Below are positions 8,915 to 17,356 of a DNA stretch of 64,000 bases, in pieces. Position 1 is the first letter of the stretch, and each line of letters starts with the position of its first letter. Source of the DNA: CAZGAQ01 sp964523405 (lineage in GTDB: Bacteria; Planctomycetota; Phycisphaerae; UBA1845; Fen-1342); contig CAZGAQ010000009.1 of NCBI GenBank assembly GCA_964523405.1, forward strand, positions 88,143-152,142, given 5' to 3'. Below the pieces are notes generated by a model. The model was not told the origin of the DNA, searched no databases, and worked only from the letters and a program-made list of their open reading frames with translations. The position numbers and the translations under genes are program-made.

Positions 8915-10165
8915 ATGTACGCGAAAGTCCACAGCTCGGTGGTGTGTCTGAGTCTCGTCCTGGTCGCGGTGACGGGGTGTCAGGTGGGGCCGCGTGTGCA
9001 GCAGCCGATGCGGGCCATCTGGGTGACACGCGGCGACTACCGCTCGGCGGACGATGTCGTGCGGATCATGGACAACTGCCAGCAGGCCGGCTTCAACACG
9101 GTTGTGTTCCAGGTGCGCGGGAACGGCACGGCGTTCTATCAGTCGAACCTCGAGCCGTGGGCGGACGAGCTGGGGGGGCAGGACCCGGGGTGGGACCCGC
9201 TGGGGCTGGCGTGCAACGAGGGGCACGCGCGCGGGATGCAGGTGCACGCGTGGGTGAACGTCATGCCAGCCTGGCAGGGGCGGGCGGCGCCGGCCAACCC
9301 GGAGCAGCTTTACAGCAAGCATCCCGACTGGTTCTGGTATGACGCGACCGGTGCGCGGCAGCCGCTGGTGCACACGAATGGCCAGGACACGCGGCCGTGG
9401 TACGTGAGCGTCAATCCGTGTTTGCCGGAAGTGCGGGCATATCTGGTCGAGGTGTTTCGCGACCTGGTGGCGCGCTACCCGGTGGACGGGCTGCACATGG
9501 ACTACATTCGCTTTCCGAACGAGCCGGTCGTGAGCGGCGAGAAGATCCCGGATTATCCGCGCGACGCGCGGACGCTGGAGCTGTACCGGCAGGCGACGGG
9601 CAAGGGGCCGGACGACGATCCAAACGCGTGGAAGGCCTGGCGCACGGAGTGCGTGACGACGCTGGTGCGCGACATTCACGACATGCTGCGGGTGACCAAG
9701 CCGGAGGCGGTGCTCACGGCGTCGGTCGGGACGTCGCGCGGGGCTGAGCATTTCCGTGATGACCGGCGCTGGGTGCGGGAGAAGCTGCTGGATGCGGCGT
9801 TTCCGATGAACTACACGGATAGTGCGGACACGTTCGCAAAGCGGATTGACAGTTGGCTGGAGGACAAGCCGGCGGTGCCGCTCGTGCCGGGACTGTGGTT
9901 TGGCCGGCATCCGGGCAAGTCGCCGGAGGAAGTGGCGGCGGCCGTGCGTCAGCAGATCGAGATTGCGCGGGAGAAGACGGGGAATTTCTGCCTGTTTTCG
10001 TACGCGTCGCTGTTTGACACGCATCCGGGCAACGCGGTGACGCCCGATCCGGAAGCGACGACGCAGGCGACGACGCAGATGACCCGGGCGGCGCAGCGGC
10101 AGAGCGCGAAGGCGATCCGGCGCGAGGTGTTGGTGCCGTATCTGGCGGGGTTGGCGGGGGAGTAG
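8915..10165 (+). CDS. Glycosyl hydrolase-like 10 (DUF187) family lipoprotein
   Basis: Secreted TIM-barrel protein of 416 residues in the YngK/GHL10 family, predicted glycosidases of mostly undefined substrate. It starts with a lipoprotein signal ending VAVTGC, so it should be membrane-anchored outside the cytoplasm. Family marks are MRAIWVTRGDYRSADDV, FNTVVFQVRGNGTAFY, HAWVNVMPAW and YPVDGLHMDYIRFPNE, the last holding likely catalytic aspartates. The C-terminal 40 residues are threonine/alanine rich and variable. The start at 8915 has GAGG about eight bases upstream. Its position downstream of murQ and a sugar symporter makes a role in cleaving glycans or peptidoglycan fragments plausible but unproven. 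Confidence 0.85.
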   Translation: MYAKVHSSVVCLSLVLVAVTGCQVGPRVQQPMRAIWVTRGDYRSADDVVRIMDNCQQAGFNTVVFQVRGNGTAFYQSNLEPWADELGGQDPGWDPLGLACNEGHARGMQVHAWVNVMPAWQGRAAPANPEQLYSKHPDWFWYDATGARQPLVHTNGQDTRPWYVSVNPCLPEVRAYLVEVFRDLVARYPVDGLHMDYIRFPNEPVVSGEKIPDYPRDARTLELYRQATGKGPDDDPNAWKAWRTECVTTLVRDIHDMLRVTKPEAVLTASVGTSRGAEHFRDDRRWVREKLLDAAFPMNYTDSADTFAKRIDSWLEDKPAVPLVPGLWFGRHPGKSPEEVAAAVRQQIEIAREKTGNFCLFSYASLFDTHPGNAVTPDPEATTQATTQMTRAAQRQSAKAIRREVLVPYLAGLAGE

Positions 10166-10205
10166 AGCCGTCAGCCGTCGGCCATCAGCCTTCAGTCAGC
10201 TCGGC

Positions 10206-10277
10206 GGCAGGTTGCGGCGCCACGGATTCGCGGGTATGTCGCGTGGTGGGAGGTCATTGGTGGCCGCGCAACCTGCC
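10206..10277. repeat. Family C inverted repeat (copy 1)
   Basis: GGCAGGTTGCGGCGC at 10206-10220 and GCAACCTGCC at 10268-10277 are inverse arms about 47 bp apart. The same pair recurs at 47163-47240. The right arm abuts the stop codon of the minus-strand gene that ends at 10278. Confidence 0.6.
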
Positions 10278-10904
10278 CTACGTCAGGCGCGTCGGGTTGA
10301 CGCGGCGTGCCAGTTCGCGGTCGTGGAGGTGGGAGAGGAGGAGGAGAGCGGCGAGGGTGCCGATCAGGGCCCAGGTCATGTCCATCTGCGTGTCCCAGAT
10401 GTCCCCTTGCAGGGCGAGGAAGGCGTCGGCGGCCTGGCCGGTGGCGCGGGCGACGACCATTTCGAGGAGTTCGTAGAGGGCACTGATCGCGAGGCAGACG
10501 CAGGTGGTGAGGAAGAAGAGCCATTTTCCGGGGCGCAGGGGGGAGGTGCGCAGCAGGACTTCGCGCGTGACGACGGCGGGGATGAAGCCCTGGGCGAGGT
10601 GGCCGAGGCGGTCGTAGTGGTTGCGGCTGAGGGCGAGCGTGTCGCGGAGCCAGTTGAACAGCGGCACCTCGGCGTAGGTGTAGTGGCCGCCGACGAGCAG
10701 AATGGCGGCGTGAAGCCAGATCAGACCGTAGACGAGGGGGGTGAAGCGCAGGCGCCGATACGTGGCCGCGAGGACGACGGCGGCGACGAGTGCGGGGGCG
10801 ACTTCGAGGATCCAGGTGAAGCGGTCGCGCGGCTGCCAGCCGGACCAGGCGAGGAGGGCGAGGAAGGTGAGGAGGAGGAAGGCTGGCCAGCGGTAGCTGT
10901 ACAT
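10278..10904 (-). CDS. DUF2238 (YjdF-like) membrane protein
   Basis: Inner membrane protein of 208 residues with about six hydrophobic helices. It contains the family's LSRNHYDRLGHLAQGFIPA stretch and the ISALYELLEMVVA and GDIWDTQMDM blocks with conserved acidic residues inside or beside the membrane. Function is not known for the family. The frame opens at 10982 but the first 26 residues are polar and unlike the family, so the ATG at 10904, with GAGG upstream, is chosen. No operon partner is evident; the divergent side carries a family A repeat. Confidence 0.82.
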   Translation of the reverse strand: MYSYRWPAFLLLTFLALLAWSGWQPRDRFTWILEVAPALVAAVVLAATYRRLRFTPLVYGLIWLHAAILLVGGHYTYAEVPLFNWLRDTLALSRNHYDRLGHLAQGFIPAVVTREVLLRTSPLRPGKWLFFLTTCVCLAISALYELLEMVVARATGQAADAFLALQGDIWDTQMDMTWALIGTLAALLLLSHLHDRELARRVNPTRLT

Positions 10905-10970
10905 TCGCGATCCTCGCGATACCCAAGTCGATGAGACGAGCGTGTGGTGCGGCGGCATTTCCTGGCGTTC

Positions 10971-10998
10971 AACGTCGGCCACGGGGGGCCGGCGCTAC
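10971..10998. repeat. Family A intergenic palindrome (copy 2)
   Basis: AACGTCGGCC, a GGGG run and GGCCGGCGCTAC, the same layout as the copies at 39379 and 47270. It sits in the gap between the DUF2238 and polX genes. Confidence 0.6.
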
Positions 10999-11013
10999 TA
11001 GTCCCGGGGGCGG

Positions 11014-12765
11014 TCATGCGCGGCCGGCGGCAGCGGTGCGGACTTTGCGTTTCTTGGCGACGAAGGCGAGGACATCCTTGGCGGGGTGGGCGTTGAGGAC
11101 ATCGCCGCGGCGGACCCAGGCGCGGCGGGCGGTCATGACGCCGAAGCGGATTTGTTCGAGCTGATCGGTGGCGTGGGAATCGGTGTTGACGACCAGCATG
11201 GCGCCGGCGGCGCGAGCCATCCGGGCGTGCTCATCCTTGAGGTCGAGGCGGAAGTTGTTGGCGTTGATCTCGAGGGCGGTGCCGGTGCGGGCGGCCGCGC
11301 GGCAGATGGCCTCCATGTCGAGGGGCATCGCTTCGCGCTCGTTGATGAGACGGCCGGTGGGGTGGCCGATGCAGTTGACGTAGGGGTTCTGCATGGCGGT
11401 GAGGATGCGGCGGGTGTTGGCCTCCTGGTCGAGGGTCATGCCGTTGTGGACGGAGGCGACGACGAAGTCGAGCTGGGCGAGGATTTCGTCGGAGTAATCG
11501 AGGCGGCCATCGGCGAGGATATCGACCTCAGAGCCGATCCACAGGCGGATGTCGTCGGTACGGCGGGCGATGGCGCGGACGTCCTTGATGTAGCCGTGCA
11601 TGAGCTCTTCCTTGAGCCCGCCGGCGATCGCGCTGCTCTGGGAATGCTCGGTGATGCAGAGGTACTCGTAGCCGCGGTCGCGGGCAGCGGCGGCCATCTC
11701 TTCAATCGTGTTGCGGCCGTCGCTGGCGACGGTGTGCATGTGCAGGTCGCCGCGGAGGTGGCCGACCTGGAGGAGGTCGCGCGGGACTTCGGTGAGGTCG
11801 AGTTCGCCGAGGTTTTCGCGCAGCTCCGGAGGGATCCAGGGCAAGTCGAGGGCGGCATAGACGTCCTCCTCGGTCTGGCTGGCGACGAGGTGGTCGCCGG
11901 CGTAGAGGCCCAGCTCGTTCATCGTCCAGCCGCGCTGCGTGGCGCGCTCGCGGACGCGGCCAACATGGTCGCGGCTGCCGGTGAGGGTGTGCCAGGCGGC
12001 GCCGAAGGACTGGGGCGGGACGACGCGCAGGTCGACGCGCAGCGAGCCGATGGGTTCGTAGTCGACGAGGACGAGGATCTTGCTGGCGGTGGCTTTGAGG
12101 ACTTCGGTGACGTGCTGGAGCTTGGCGAACTGGCGGACGACCTTCTCGGCATCGTCGGCGCTGCATAGCAGGTCGAGGTCGCCGACCGTTTCGCAGCCGC
12201 GGCGGAGCGAGCCGGCGAACTCGGCGCGCTCCACGCCTTTCATGGCGAGGACGGCACCGCCGAGGAGGGTGGAGATTTTCCAGGCCATGCCGAGGCGGGT
12301 GCGTCCGGCGTTGCGTTCGAGGAACTCCATGCCACGGACGATCTGCTCAATGGTCTTGGGGCCGAAGCCTTTGACGGACTTGAGCTGTCCGGACTGAATG
12401 GCGACTTTGAGCTCGTCGGGGGAGCAGATGCCGCAGTCGCGCCAGAGGGCGGCGGCGCGCTTGGGGCCGATGGTCGGGATGGCGAGGAGGCGCAGAACCG
12501 ATTCCGGCACCTCGGAAAGCAGCTCTTCGCGAAGCGTGAGCCGTCCCGTCGTGAGGAGCTCCTGGACTTTCTCGGCGGAGGACGGGCCGACGCCTTCGAG
12601 CTGGGTGAGCTCGCCGCGGGTGGCCACCTCGTTGATGTCCATGGGGAGGTCGTTGATGGTGCGAGCGACGCGGCGGTAGGAGTGGGCGCGGAAGCTGTCC
12701 TCGCCCTTGATCTCGAGGAGGACGGCAACCTCGTTGAAGACCTGAGCGACCTCGGCGTTGGTCAT
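11014..12765 (-). CDS. polX: DNA polymerase/3'-5' exonuclease PolX (family X with PHP domain)
   Basis: Repair DNA polymerase that fills short gaps, with an attached PHP metal-dependent nuclease domain. In the 583-residue product, helix-hairpin-helix repeats (LEGVGPSSAEKV, IPTIGPKRAA, VKGFGPKTIEQI) occupy about residues 55-145. The nucleotidyltransferase palm carries GSLRRGCETVGDLDLL at about 185-200 with the catalytic aspartates. The PHP domain starts near 340 with GDLHMHTVASDG and continues with ITEHSQSS and NTDSHA, supplying metal-binding histidines. Length and order match bacterial PolX. ATG at 12765 fits the family N-terminus (MTNAEVAQVF); a GTG at 12786 is the alternative. It is divergent from the CDGSH gene. 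Confidence 0.95.
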   Translation of the reverse strand: MTNAEVAQVFNEVAVLLEIKGEDSFRAHSYRRVARTINDLPMDINEVATRGELTQLEGVGPSSAEKVQELLTTGRLTLREELLSEVPESVLRLLAIPTIGPKRAAALWRDCGICSPDELKVAIQSGQLKSVKGFGPKTIEQIVRGMEFLERNAGRTRLGMAWKISTLLGGAVLAMKGVERAEFAGSLRRGCETVGDLDLLCSADDAEKVVRQFAKLQHVTEVLKATASKILVLVDYEPIGSLRVDLRVVPPQSFGAAWHTLTGSRDHVGRVRERATQRGWTMNELGLYAGDHLVASQTEEDVYAALDLPWIPPELRENLGELDLTEVPRDLLQVGHLRGDLHMHTVASDGRNTIEEMAAAARDRGYEYLCITEHSQSSAIAGGLKEELMHGYIKDVRAIARRTDDIRLWIGSEVDILADGRLDYSDEILAQLDFVVASVHNGMTLDQEANTRRILTAMQNPYVNCIGHPTGRLINEREAMPLDMEAICRAAARTGTALEINANNFRLDLKDEHARMARAAGAMLVVNTDSHATDQLEQIRFGVMTARRAWVRRGDVLNAHPAKDVLAFVAKKRKVRTAAAGRA

Positions 12766-12914
12766 CACCGGTTCTCGTGCTGCCACAATCCCTGTTTATA
12801 GACCGCGGGACAGCGCCGAACAAGCCACAGTGCCCGCTCCCGCGTCTGTATATAATTGTCATGACGCGGACGCGCCGGTGTTGCGCGGGCACGTCGGTCG
12901 CGTGAGGAGCACCC

Positions 12915-13172
12915 ATGGCCGCCCCCAGGCACGGTACCGGTCCGATTGCTGTTGACGAGACGCCCGGGAAGAAGTCTTACTGCACGTGCGGTTGGTCCGA
13001 GAAGCTGCCGTATTGTGATGGGGCACATCGCCGCATGGAAACGGGGTTGCATTCCTGCAAAGTGGAAGTGACGGCGCCGGGCCGGGTCTACGTGTGTCAA
13101 TGTCACCAGACGAAGACGCCGCCGTGGTGCGATGGAACGCACGAAACGCTGGCGTCGGGGGAAGCCGGGTGA
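12915..13172 (+). CDS. CDGSH iron-sulfur domain protein with two motifs
   Basis: Small protein of 85 residues with two CDGSH-type iron-sulfur motifs: CTCGWSEKLPYCDGAH at about residues 23-38 and CQCHQTKTPPWCDGTHE at about 61-77. Each offers the three-cysteine/one-histidine ligand set of a redox-active 2Fe-2S cluster. There is no signal peptide or transmembrane anchor, so it should be cytoplasmic. Both motifs sit in one chain, so a single polypeptide could hold two clusters without dimerising as mitoNEET does. ATG at 12915 has GGAG eight bases upstream. Partners are not indicated; it stands alone between polX and rsmB. Confidence 0.93.
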   Translation: MAAPRHGTGPIAVDETPGKKSYCTCGWSEKLPYCDGAHRRMETGLHSCKVEVTAPGRVYVCQCHQTKTPPWCDGTHETLASGEAG

Positions 13173-13256
13173 ATGGCAGTGTGCGCCCACATGCTGTGCA
13201 AACGCAGTAATCACAATGGATTGTAGCTCGGTGCCGAGGGGGTTATCAGATAGCGA

Positions 13257-14663
13257 CTACGTGGGACCGGTGTGGGTGAGGCGGGCGAAGTAGCCGCCGT
13301 CGCGCCAGTCCGACAAGCGTGGTCCCCAGGCGGGGAGCGTTGTCTCTTCGGCGTCGAGGCGCCAGGCGGGGTGAGCGGCGAGGAATGCGGCGACGAGTTG
13401 CTCGTTCTCGGCGGGTTCGATACTGCACGTGCTGTAAACGATTCGGCCGCCCGGTGTTGCGCATATGGCGGCGCGATTGAGCAAGGCGTGTTGCGTTTGG
13501 ACAAGAGCGGCCAGCTTGGGGGGGGTGAAGCCGAGGCGGGCTTCGGGGCGTTTGGCGATCACGCCGGTGTTGGAGCAGGGGGCATCGACGAGAATGGCGT
13601 CGAAGCGAGGCAGTGTGCCCAGGGCTTCCGGGTCGGGTAAATGCCGGGTGCGGATCGATGCCAGGCCGAGGCGGGCGACATTGGCGTCGACGCGGCCGAG
13701 GCGGTCGGCGTCAGGGTCGCAGGCGATGATGGTCGCGCGATCATTTGCGGCGATGGCCAGTGCGAGGGATTTGCCGCCGGGGGCGGCGCAGAGGTCGAGG
13801 ATGCGCTCGCCGGGTAGGACGCCGACGGCGAGAGCAGCGCGGTGGGCGGTGGTGTCCTGGACGTAGACAAGGCCGCCGGCAAAAGCGGGCGAGTCCATGA
13901 CGGGCGCGGACGCCGGGAGGAAGGCGGCGACAGGAGTGAACTCGGCGGCGGTGTCGCTGTCGGGTTGGAAGCAGTGGGCGAAAGCGTCGGGGGTGGCGCG
14001 GAGCGGGTTGCGCTGGAGGACGGTGACAGGGACAGCTTGTGAGGCCCAGGAGATGGCCTCGGCCGCGACGGGGCCGTGGCGGGCAACGAGCGCACGATAT
14101 TGGTCGAGGTGCTGGCCGGTGGCAGCGGCGAGGTGAGCGCTGTGCGCATCGTCGTCCTGCGGGGGCGGCAGGATGGCGGTGTGGAACGTGCAGGCGCGGT
14201 CCCAGCCGACGCGGATGTGGTGGGGATTGAGGCGCTGCCAGGTTGTCGAGCGCTCGAGCACGGCGCCGCTGAGACGGCGCAGGATGGCATTCACCATGCC
14301 GGAGGCGCGGCCGGGGACCTGGCGACGGGCGAGGGTGACGGCCTGGTCGACGGCGGCGAAGACGGGGATGCGGCTCATCCAGATGATTTGGTAAGCGGCG
14401 GTGGCAAGGATCGCACGCAGGGTGGGGGTGGTGCGGCGGCGGTCGTAGCGGGCGAGTTGGGCGAGAACGTGGTCGATGGTGAGGGCGTGGCGGACGGCGC
14501 CTTGGGCGATTTCCATGGCGAGGCCGGCTTCGCGTCCCGCGAGGGTGCCGGCGGAGCGCATCTGGCGGAGGGCCTCGCCGGCAAACTGCTTACCCCCCAG
14601 CGCGTCGGCGACCGCGAGGACCGCGGCGGTGCGGCCGTCGGACTTGTGAGGAGCGGGGGGCAT
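13257..14663 (-). CDS. rsmB: 16S rRNA (cytosine(967)-C(5))-methyltransferase
   Basis: SAM-dependent RNA methyltransferase of 468 residues. Residues about 1-140 form a NusB-like RNA-binding domain, and the C-terminal half is the Rossmann-fold methyltransferase with ILDLCAAPGGKSLALA for SAM. The two catalytic cysteines are in DAPCSNTG and VYSTCSIEP. ATG at 14663 overlaps the fmt stop codon by one base (TGATG), implying translational coupling, the usual fmt-rsmB order. The same frame is open for 101 codons further upstream inside fmt, but that part is only arginine/proline-rich shadow sequence. Confidence 0.95.
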   Translation of the reverse strand: MPPAPHKSDGRTAAVLAVADALGGKQFAGEALRQMRSAGTLAGREAGLAMEIAQGAVRHALTIDHVLAQLARYDRRRTTPTLRAILATAAYQIIWMSRIPVFAAVDQAVTLARRQVPGRASGMVNAILRRLSGAVLERSTTWQRLNPHHIRVGWDRACTFHTAILPPPQDDDAHSAHLAAATGQHLDQYRALVARHGPVAAEAISWASQAVPVTVLQRNPLRATPDAFAHCFQPDSDTAAEFTPVAAFLPASAPVMDSPAFAGGLVYVQDTTAHRAALAVGVLPGERILDLCAAPGGKSLALAIAANDRATIIACDPDADRLGRVDANVARLGLASIRTRHLPDPEALGTLPRFDAILVDAPCSNTGVIAKRPEARLGFTPPKLAALVQTQHALLNRAAICATPGGRIVYSTCSIEPAENEQLVAAFLAAHPAWRLDAEETTLPAWGPRLSDWRDGGYFARLTHTGPT

Positions 14664-15613
14664 CAGGGCTCCACAGGGACGAAGCGATCGCCGCGGGCAA
14701 GGCGGCGGCCGTTGGCGAAGGCGGCGAAGGACATGAGCTTGCCGCTGGCGGGGCGGAGCTCCAGGAGGCGGACGCGGCCGGCGCCGGTCTGGACGGTGCC
14801 GTCGTCGGTGATGTGGCCGGGGAGCAGGTCGGGGGTTGGGGGTGTGGTGTCGTCGGCGACGGCGGCGCGGGCGAGGAGGACGCGTTCCTGTTTTCCGGCT
14901 TGGGTGACGAGGAGGCAGGCGGCGGCGGGCCAGGACCACAGGCCGTTGATGCGGCTGGCGACGCACGTGGCGGGCTGCGACCAGTCGACGGTGCCTTCGG
15001 CTTTGGCGAGTTTGGGGGCGCGCGTGGCCTGGGCGGGGTCCTGTTGTACGGGTTGCGCGCGGCCGGACTCGATGTCGCGCAGGACGTCGACGATCAACTC
15101 AGCGCCGAGCTGGGCGAGTTGGTCGTGCAGTTCGTCGGCCGTCTGGGTGGGGCCGATTGCGGTGGAGCGTTGGCCCCAAATGGCGCCGGCGTCCCAACGT
15201 TCGTTGAGCTGGAAGACGGTGACGCCGGTGGTGGTTTCGCCGGCGATGACGGCGCGCTGGAAAGGGGCGGCGCCACGGTACTTGGGGAGCAGCGAGCCGT
15301 GGATGTTGATGCAGCCGCGCGGCAGAGCGGCGAGGAGCGCGGGGCCAATCTTCTGGCCAAAGGCGACGACCACGCCAAGGTCGGCGTGGTCGAGCGTGGC
15401 GGCGAAGTCCAAGGCGTTGACGTCCTCGGTCTGCACATGACGCAGGCCGAGCGCGTCGGCGGTGGCGTGGATGGGGGTGGGGCGGATCTCGCGGCCGCGG
15501 CCGGCGGGGCGGTCGGGCTGGCTGATGACGGTGGTGACGGCGTGTCCGGCCTGCAGGATGTTCCGCAGGGCCCCCACGCCAAACTCGCCGGTGCCGAGGA
15601 AGACGACGCGCAT
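14663..15613 (-). CDS. fmt: Methionyl-tRNA formyltransferase
   Basis: Formylates the initiator methionyl-tRNA using 10-formyltetrahydrofolate. The 316-residue length is standard. The N-terminal catalytic domain starts MRVVFLGTGEFGVGAL and holds the active-site INIHGSLLPKYRG block with its asparagine and histidine, and the aspartate in NERWDAGAIWGQ. The C-terminal OB-like domain (about 205-316) includes TCVASRINGLWSWPAA and GRRLARGDRFVP. It is translationally coupled to rsmB, which begins on the last base of the fmt stop codon. No def (deformylase) gene is beside it here. Confidence 0.96.
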   Translation of the reverse strand: MRVVFLGTGEFGVGALRNILQAGHAVTTVISQPDRPAGRGREIRPTPIHATADALGLRHVQTEDVNALDFAATLDHADLGVVVAFGQKIGPALLAALPRGCINIHGSLLPKYRGAAPFQRAVIAGETTTGVTVFQLNERWDAGAIWGQRSTAIGPTQTADELHDQLAQLGAELIVDVLRDIESGRAQPVQQDPAQATRAPKLAKAEGTVDWSQPATCVASRINGLWSWPAAACLLVTQAGKQERVLLARAAVADDTTPPTPDLLPGHITDDGTVQTGAGRVRLLELRPASGKLMSFAAFANGRRLARGDRFVPVEP

Positions 15614-15716
15614 GGTGACTCCGGTCGGCCGCGGGGCAGGACAAGGCCGCGGGCGACCGGTGGTTATCGTAACCGGTCAGCGCGGGGACGTAAGGGGTGG
15701 GAGCGCGGAGCGGGTG

Positions 15717-16343
15717 TCAGGGTGCGGCCGGGGTTGGCGCGGCCACGTGGTCGGCGAGGTAGTTGAGCATTTGCTGCCAGGAGTTGCAGATCGGTGGCAG
15801 CTCATAGCGAAGCATGTCGGACAGGAGGACGAGGTCACGGGCTTCGAGGGCGTCGCGTACGCCGGCGAGTTTGTTGACGGCCTCCTCAAACCAGGCTTGG
15901 ACGTTGCGGCCGTCGTAGGTTTGCCGGGCGAGGTCCTGGTTGACCAGGCCGCTGCACTGCACGAGGACACGATGGCAAGTGTTCCACAGGCCGATGAACT
16001 CGCTGATCTCGCCGACGGCGGCGGCGGCCGCGCCGGACTGGAGGCGCTCGGCGATACTGGCCAGGTGGTCACCGGCGGCGGCGTATTCGAGGCCGAGGCC
16101 GCGCAGGGCGTCGCCGACGAGCTGGATGGGCTGGCCCGATTCGAGGTCGATCTGCATATCGGCGGCGACCGGCTGGGGCAGGCGGGACTGGAGGTCGCTG
16201 TCGCCGAGCGTTTGGCCGTTGAGCGCGACCGAGACGATCAGGCAGTCGTCGTGGGCGGCGCGCACCTGCTGGATCAGGTCTTCCAGGGTGCAGTCCGGGG
16301 CGATGCTGGAGCTCAGGCGCTGGCCGTCGAGGGTTACGATCAT
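15717..16343 (-). CDS. Conserved-looking protein of unknown function
   Basis: Not recognised. The 208-residue product starts MIVTLDGQRLSSSIAP, suggesting a small beta-grasp-like N-terminal region to about residue 75, followed by a mostly helical remainder (HLASIAERLQSG, ISEFIGLWNTCHRVLVQ, VRDALEARDLVLLSDMLRYEL) that could form a bundle. No signal peptide or membrane segment is visible. ATG at 16343 has GGAG eight bases upstream, so it is preferred over the in-frame upstream start at 16361. It stands 103 bp upstream of fmt on the same strand and could share its transcript. The helical part recalls secretion or flagellar chaperone-like proteins, but there is no motif to prove it. Confidence 0.7.
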   Translation of the reverse strand: MIVTLDGQRLSSSIAPDCTLEDLIQQVRAAHDDCLIVSVALNGQTLGDSDLQSRLPQPVAADMQIDLESGQPIQLVGDALRGLGLEYAAAGDHLASIAERLQSGAAAAAVGEISEFIGLWNTCHRVLVQCSGLVNQDLARQTYDGRNVQAWFEEAVNKLAGVRDALEARDLVLLSDMLRYELPPICNSWQQMLNYLADHVAAPTPAAP

Positions 16344-16442
16344 GTGGTGTTCTCCAGGCACTGCTTATCGGAGTGCGTTGGGGAAGGGACGTGCCGGTCG
16401 CGCAGAAGTTGCCGGTTCGCTTGCGGGGGCTATGATGCGGGC

Positions 16443-16772
16443 ATGAGCGACGGGAAGCCGGCGTGGTTGCGCAACTGGCTGGAGCGGCATCAGCATCCGG
16501 TGTCGCGGGGGCTGCATTACGTGGGGATTCCGCTGGCGGTGGGGGCGCTGGTGCTGGGGCTGGTGCAACTGGTGCAATGGCGGTGGGACCTGTGGTGGCG
16601 GCCGGTGGCGCTATTGGTAATGGGGTACCTGCTGCAGTGGATTGGGCATCGGATTGAGGGGAATGATGTGGGGGAGGTGATTTTGATCAAGAAGCTGCTG
16701 GGGCTGACATACGTGGCGGTCGCGCCGCGGTACACGGCAGCCGGGGCGCAGGGGGACAAGTCGCGCGGTTAG
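16443..16772 (+). CDS. Mpo1-like (DUF962) small membrane protein
   Basis: Protein of 109 residues with two or three hydrophobic helices. The pattern WLERHQHPVSRGLHYVGIPL near the start and LLQWIGHRIEGND later resembles the DUF962/Mpo1 family, whose yeast member is an iron-dependent dioxygenase in 2-hydroxy fatty acid breakdown. The histidines in both blocks are the likely metal ligands. Whether the bacterial relatives have the same activity is not known. ATG at 16443 is the only family-like start, though its ribosome site is weak. Its stop codon overlaps the stop of the convergent STAS gene. Confidence 0.72.
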   Translation: MSDGKPAWLRNWLERHQHPVSRGLHYVGIPLAVGALVLGLVQLVQWRWDLWWRPVALLVMGYLLQWIGHRIEGNDVGEVILIKKLLGLTYVAVAPRYTAAGAQGDKSRG

Positions 16773-17272
16773 GAGCGCTTTTCGAGTTCCTTGCGGAGCG
16801 ACTCGGCGATGGGGTTGAAGACGCGCCCGTTGGAGGAGCTGACGTGCGCGAGGTCCTCGTGCGCGTGGAGCATGAGTTCGAGGGCCTCGGTATCGGCGGC
16901 GGAGTCCGCACAATCCAGATGTCGCAAACGGGTGGGAGGCGGAACTGTGTCGAACTCGAAGAGTGCGGTGAGGCCCATGGTCTGGAGGCTGCAGCGGCAG
17001 ACGCCGGGACAGCGTGAGACGATGAGGTGGCCCTGGAGCTGGGCCATGCGGCGGTGGAGCTTGATCATCCAGCCGGCGAACGTGCTATCGATGAACGCGC
17101 AGCCGTTGAGGTCGAGGGCCACCGACGGCTGGGGCGGGTGGTGGTCGAGGTATTTCTGCACGAGCGCATCTACGGTCACGGAGACCTGGTAGGTGGCCGC
17201 ACCATCGATGGCAAGAAAGAACTGACCTTCCCGAACCCCATAGTGAATACCGAGCGGACCGGACTGCGGCAT
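16769..17272 (-). CDS. STAS domain protein (anti-sigma factor antagonist-like)
   Basis: Cytoplasmic regulator of 167 residues. The middle region VALDLNGCAFIDSTFAGWMIKL is the STAS core, with the serine at the position phosphorylated in SpoIIAA/RsbV-type antagonists. A further 60-residue tail (from TVPPPTRLRHLD on) contains helical segments with no known family. Such proteins normally release an anti-sigma factor or kinase partner; none is adjacent, so the partner must be elsewhere. The start at 17272 has GAGGAG upstream. Its stop overlaps that of the convergent DUF962-like gene by three bases. Confidence 0.8.
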   Translation of the reverse strand: MPQSGPLGIHYGVREGQFFLAIDGAATYQVSVTVDALVQKYLDHHPPQPSVALDLNGCAFIDSTFAGWMIKLHRRMAQLQGHLIVSRCPGVCRCSLQTMGLTALFEFDTVPPPTRLRHLDCADSAADTEALELMLHAHEDLAHVSSSNGRVFNPIAESLRKELEKRS

Positions 17273-17356
17273 ACCAGCTCCTCGCCTTCAGCGTTGTACA
17301 ATCCTATCGGTGAGGGAGCGTCGCTTCGGGAATTGACCTGTAGCGGGAGCGATGTG

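Noticed and set aside
13257..14966. Long form of RsmB starting at 14966
   Set aside because: The first 101 residues are Arg/Pro/His-rich and lie inside fmt in another frame; ATG 14663 gives the normal protein and TGATG coupling.
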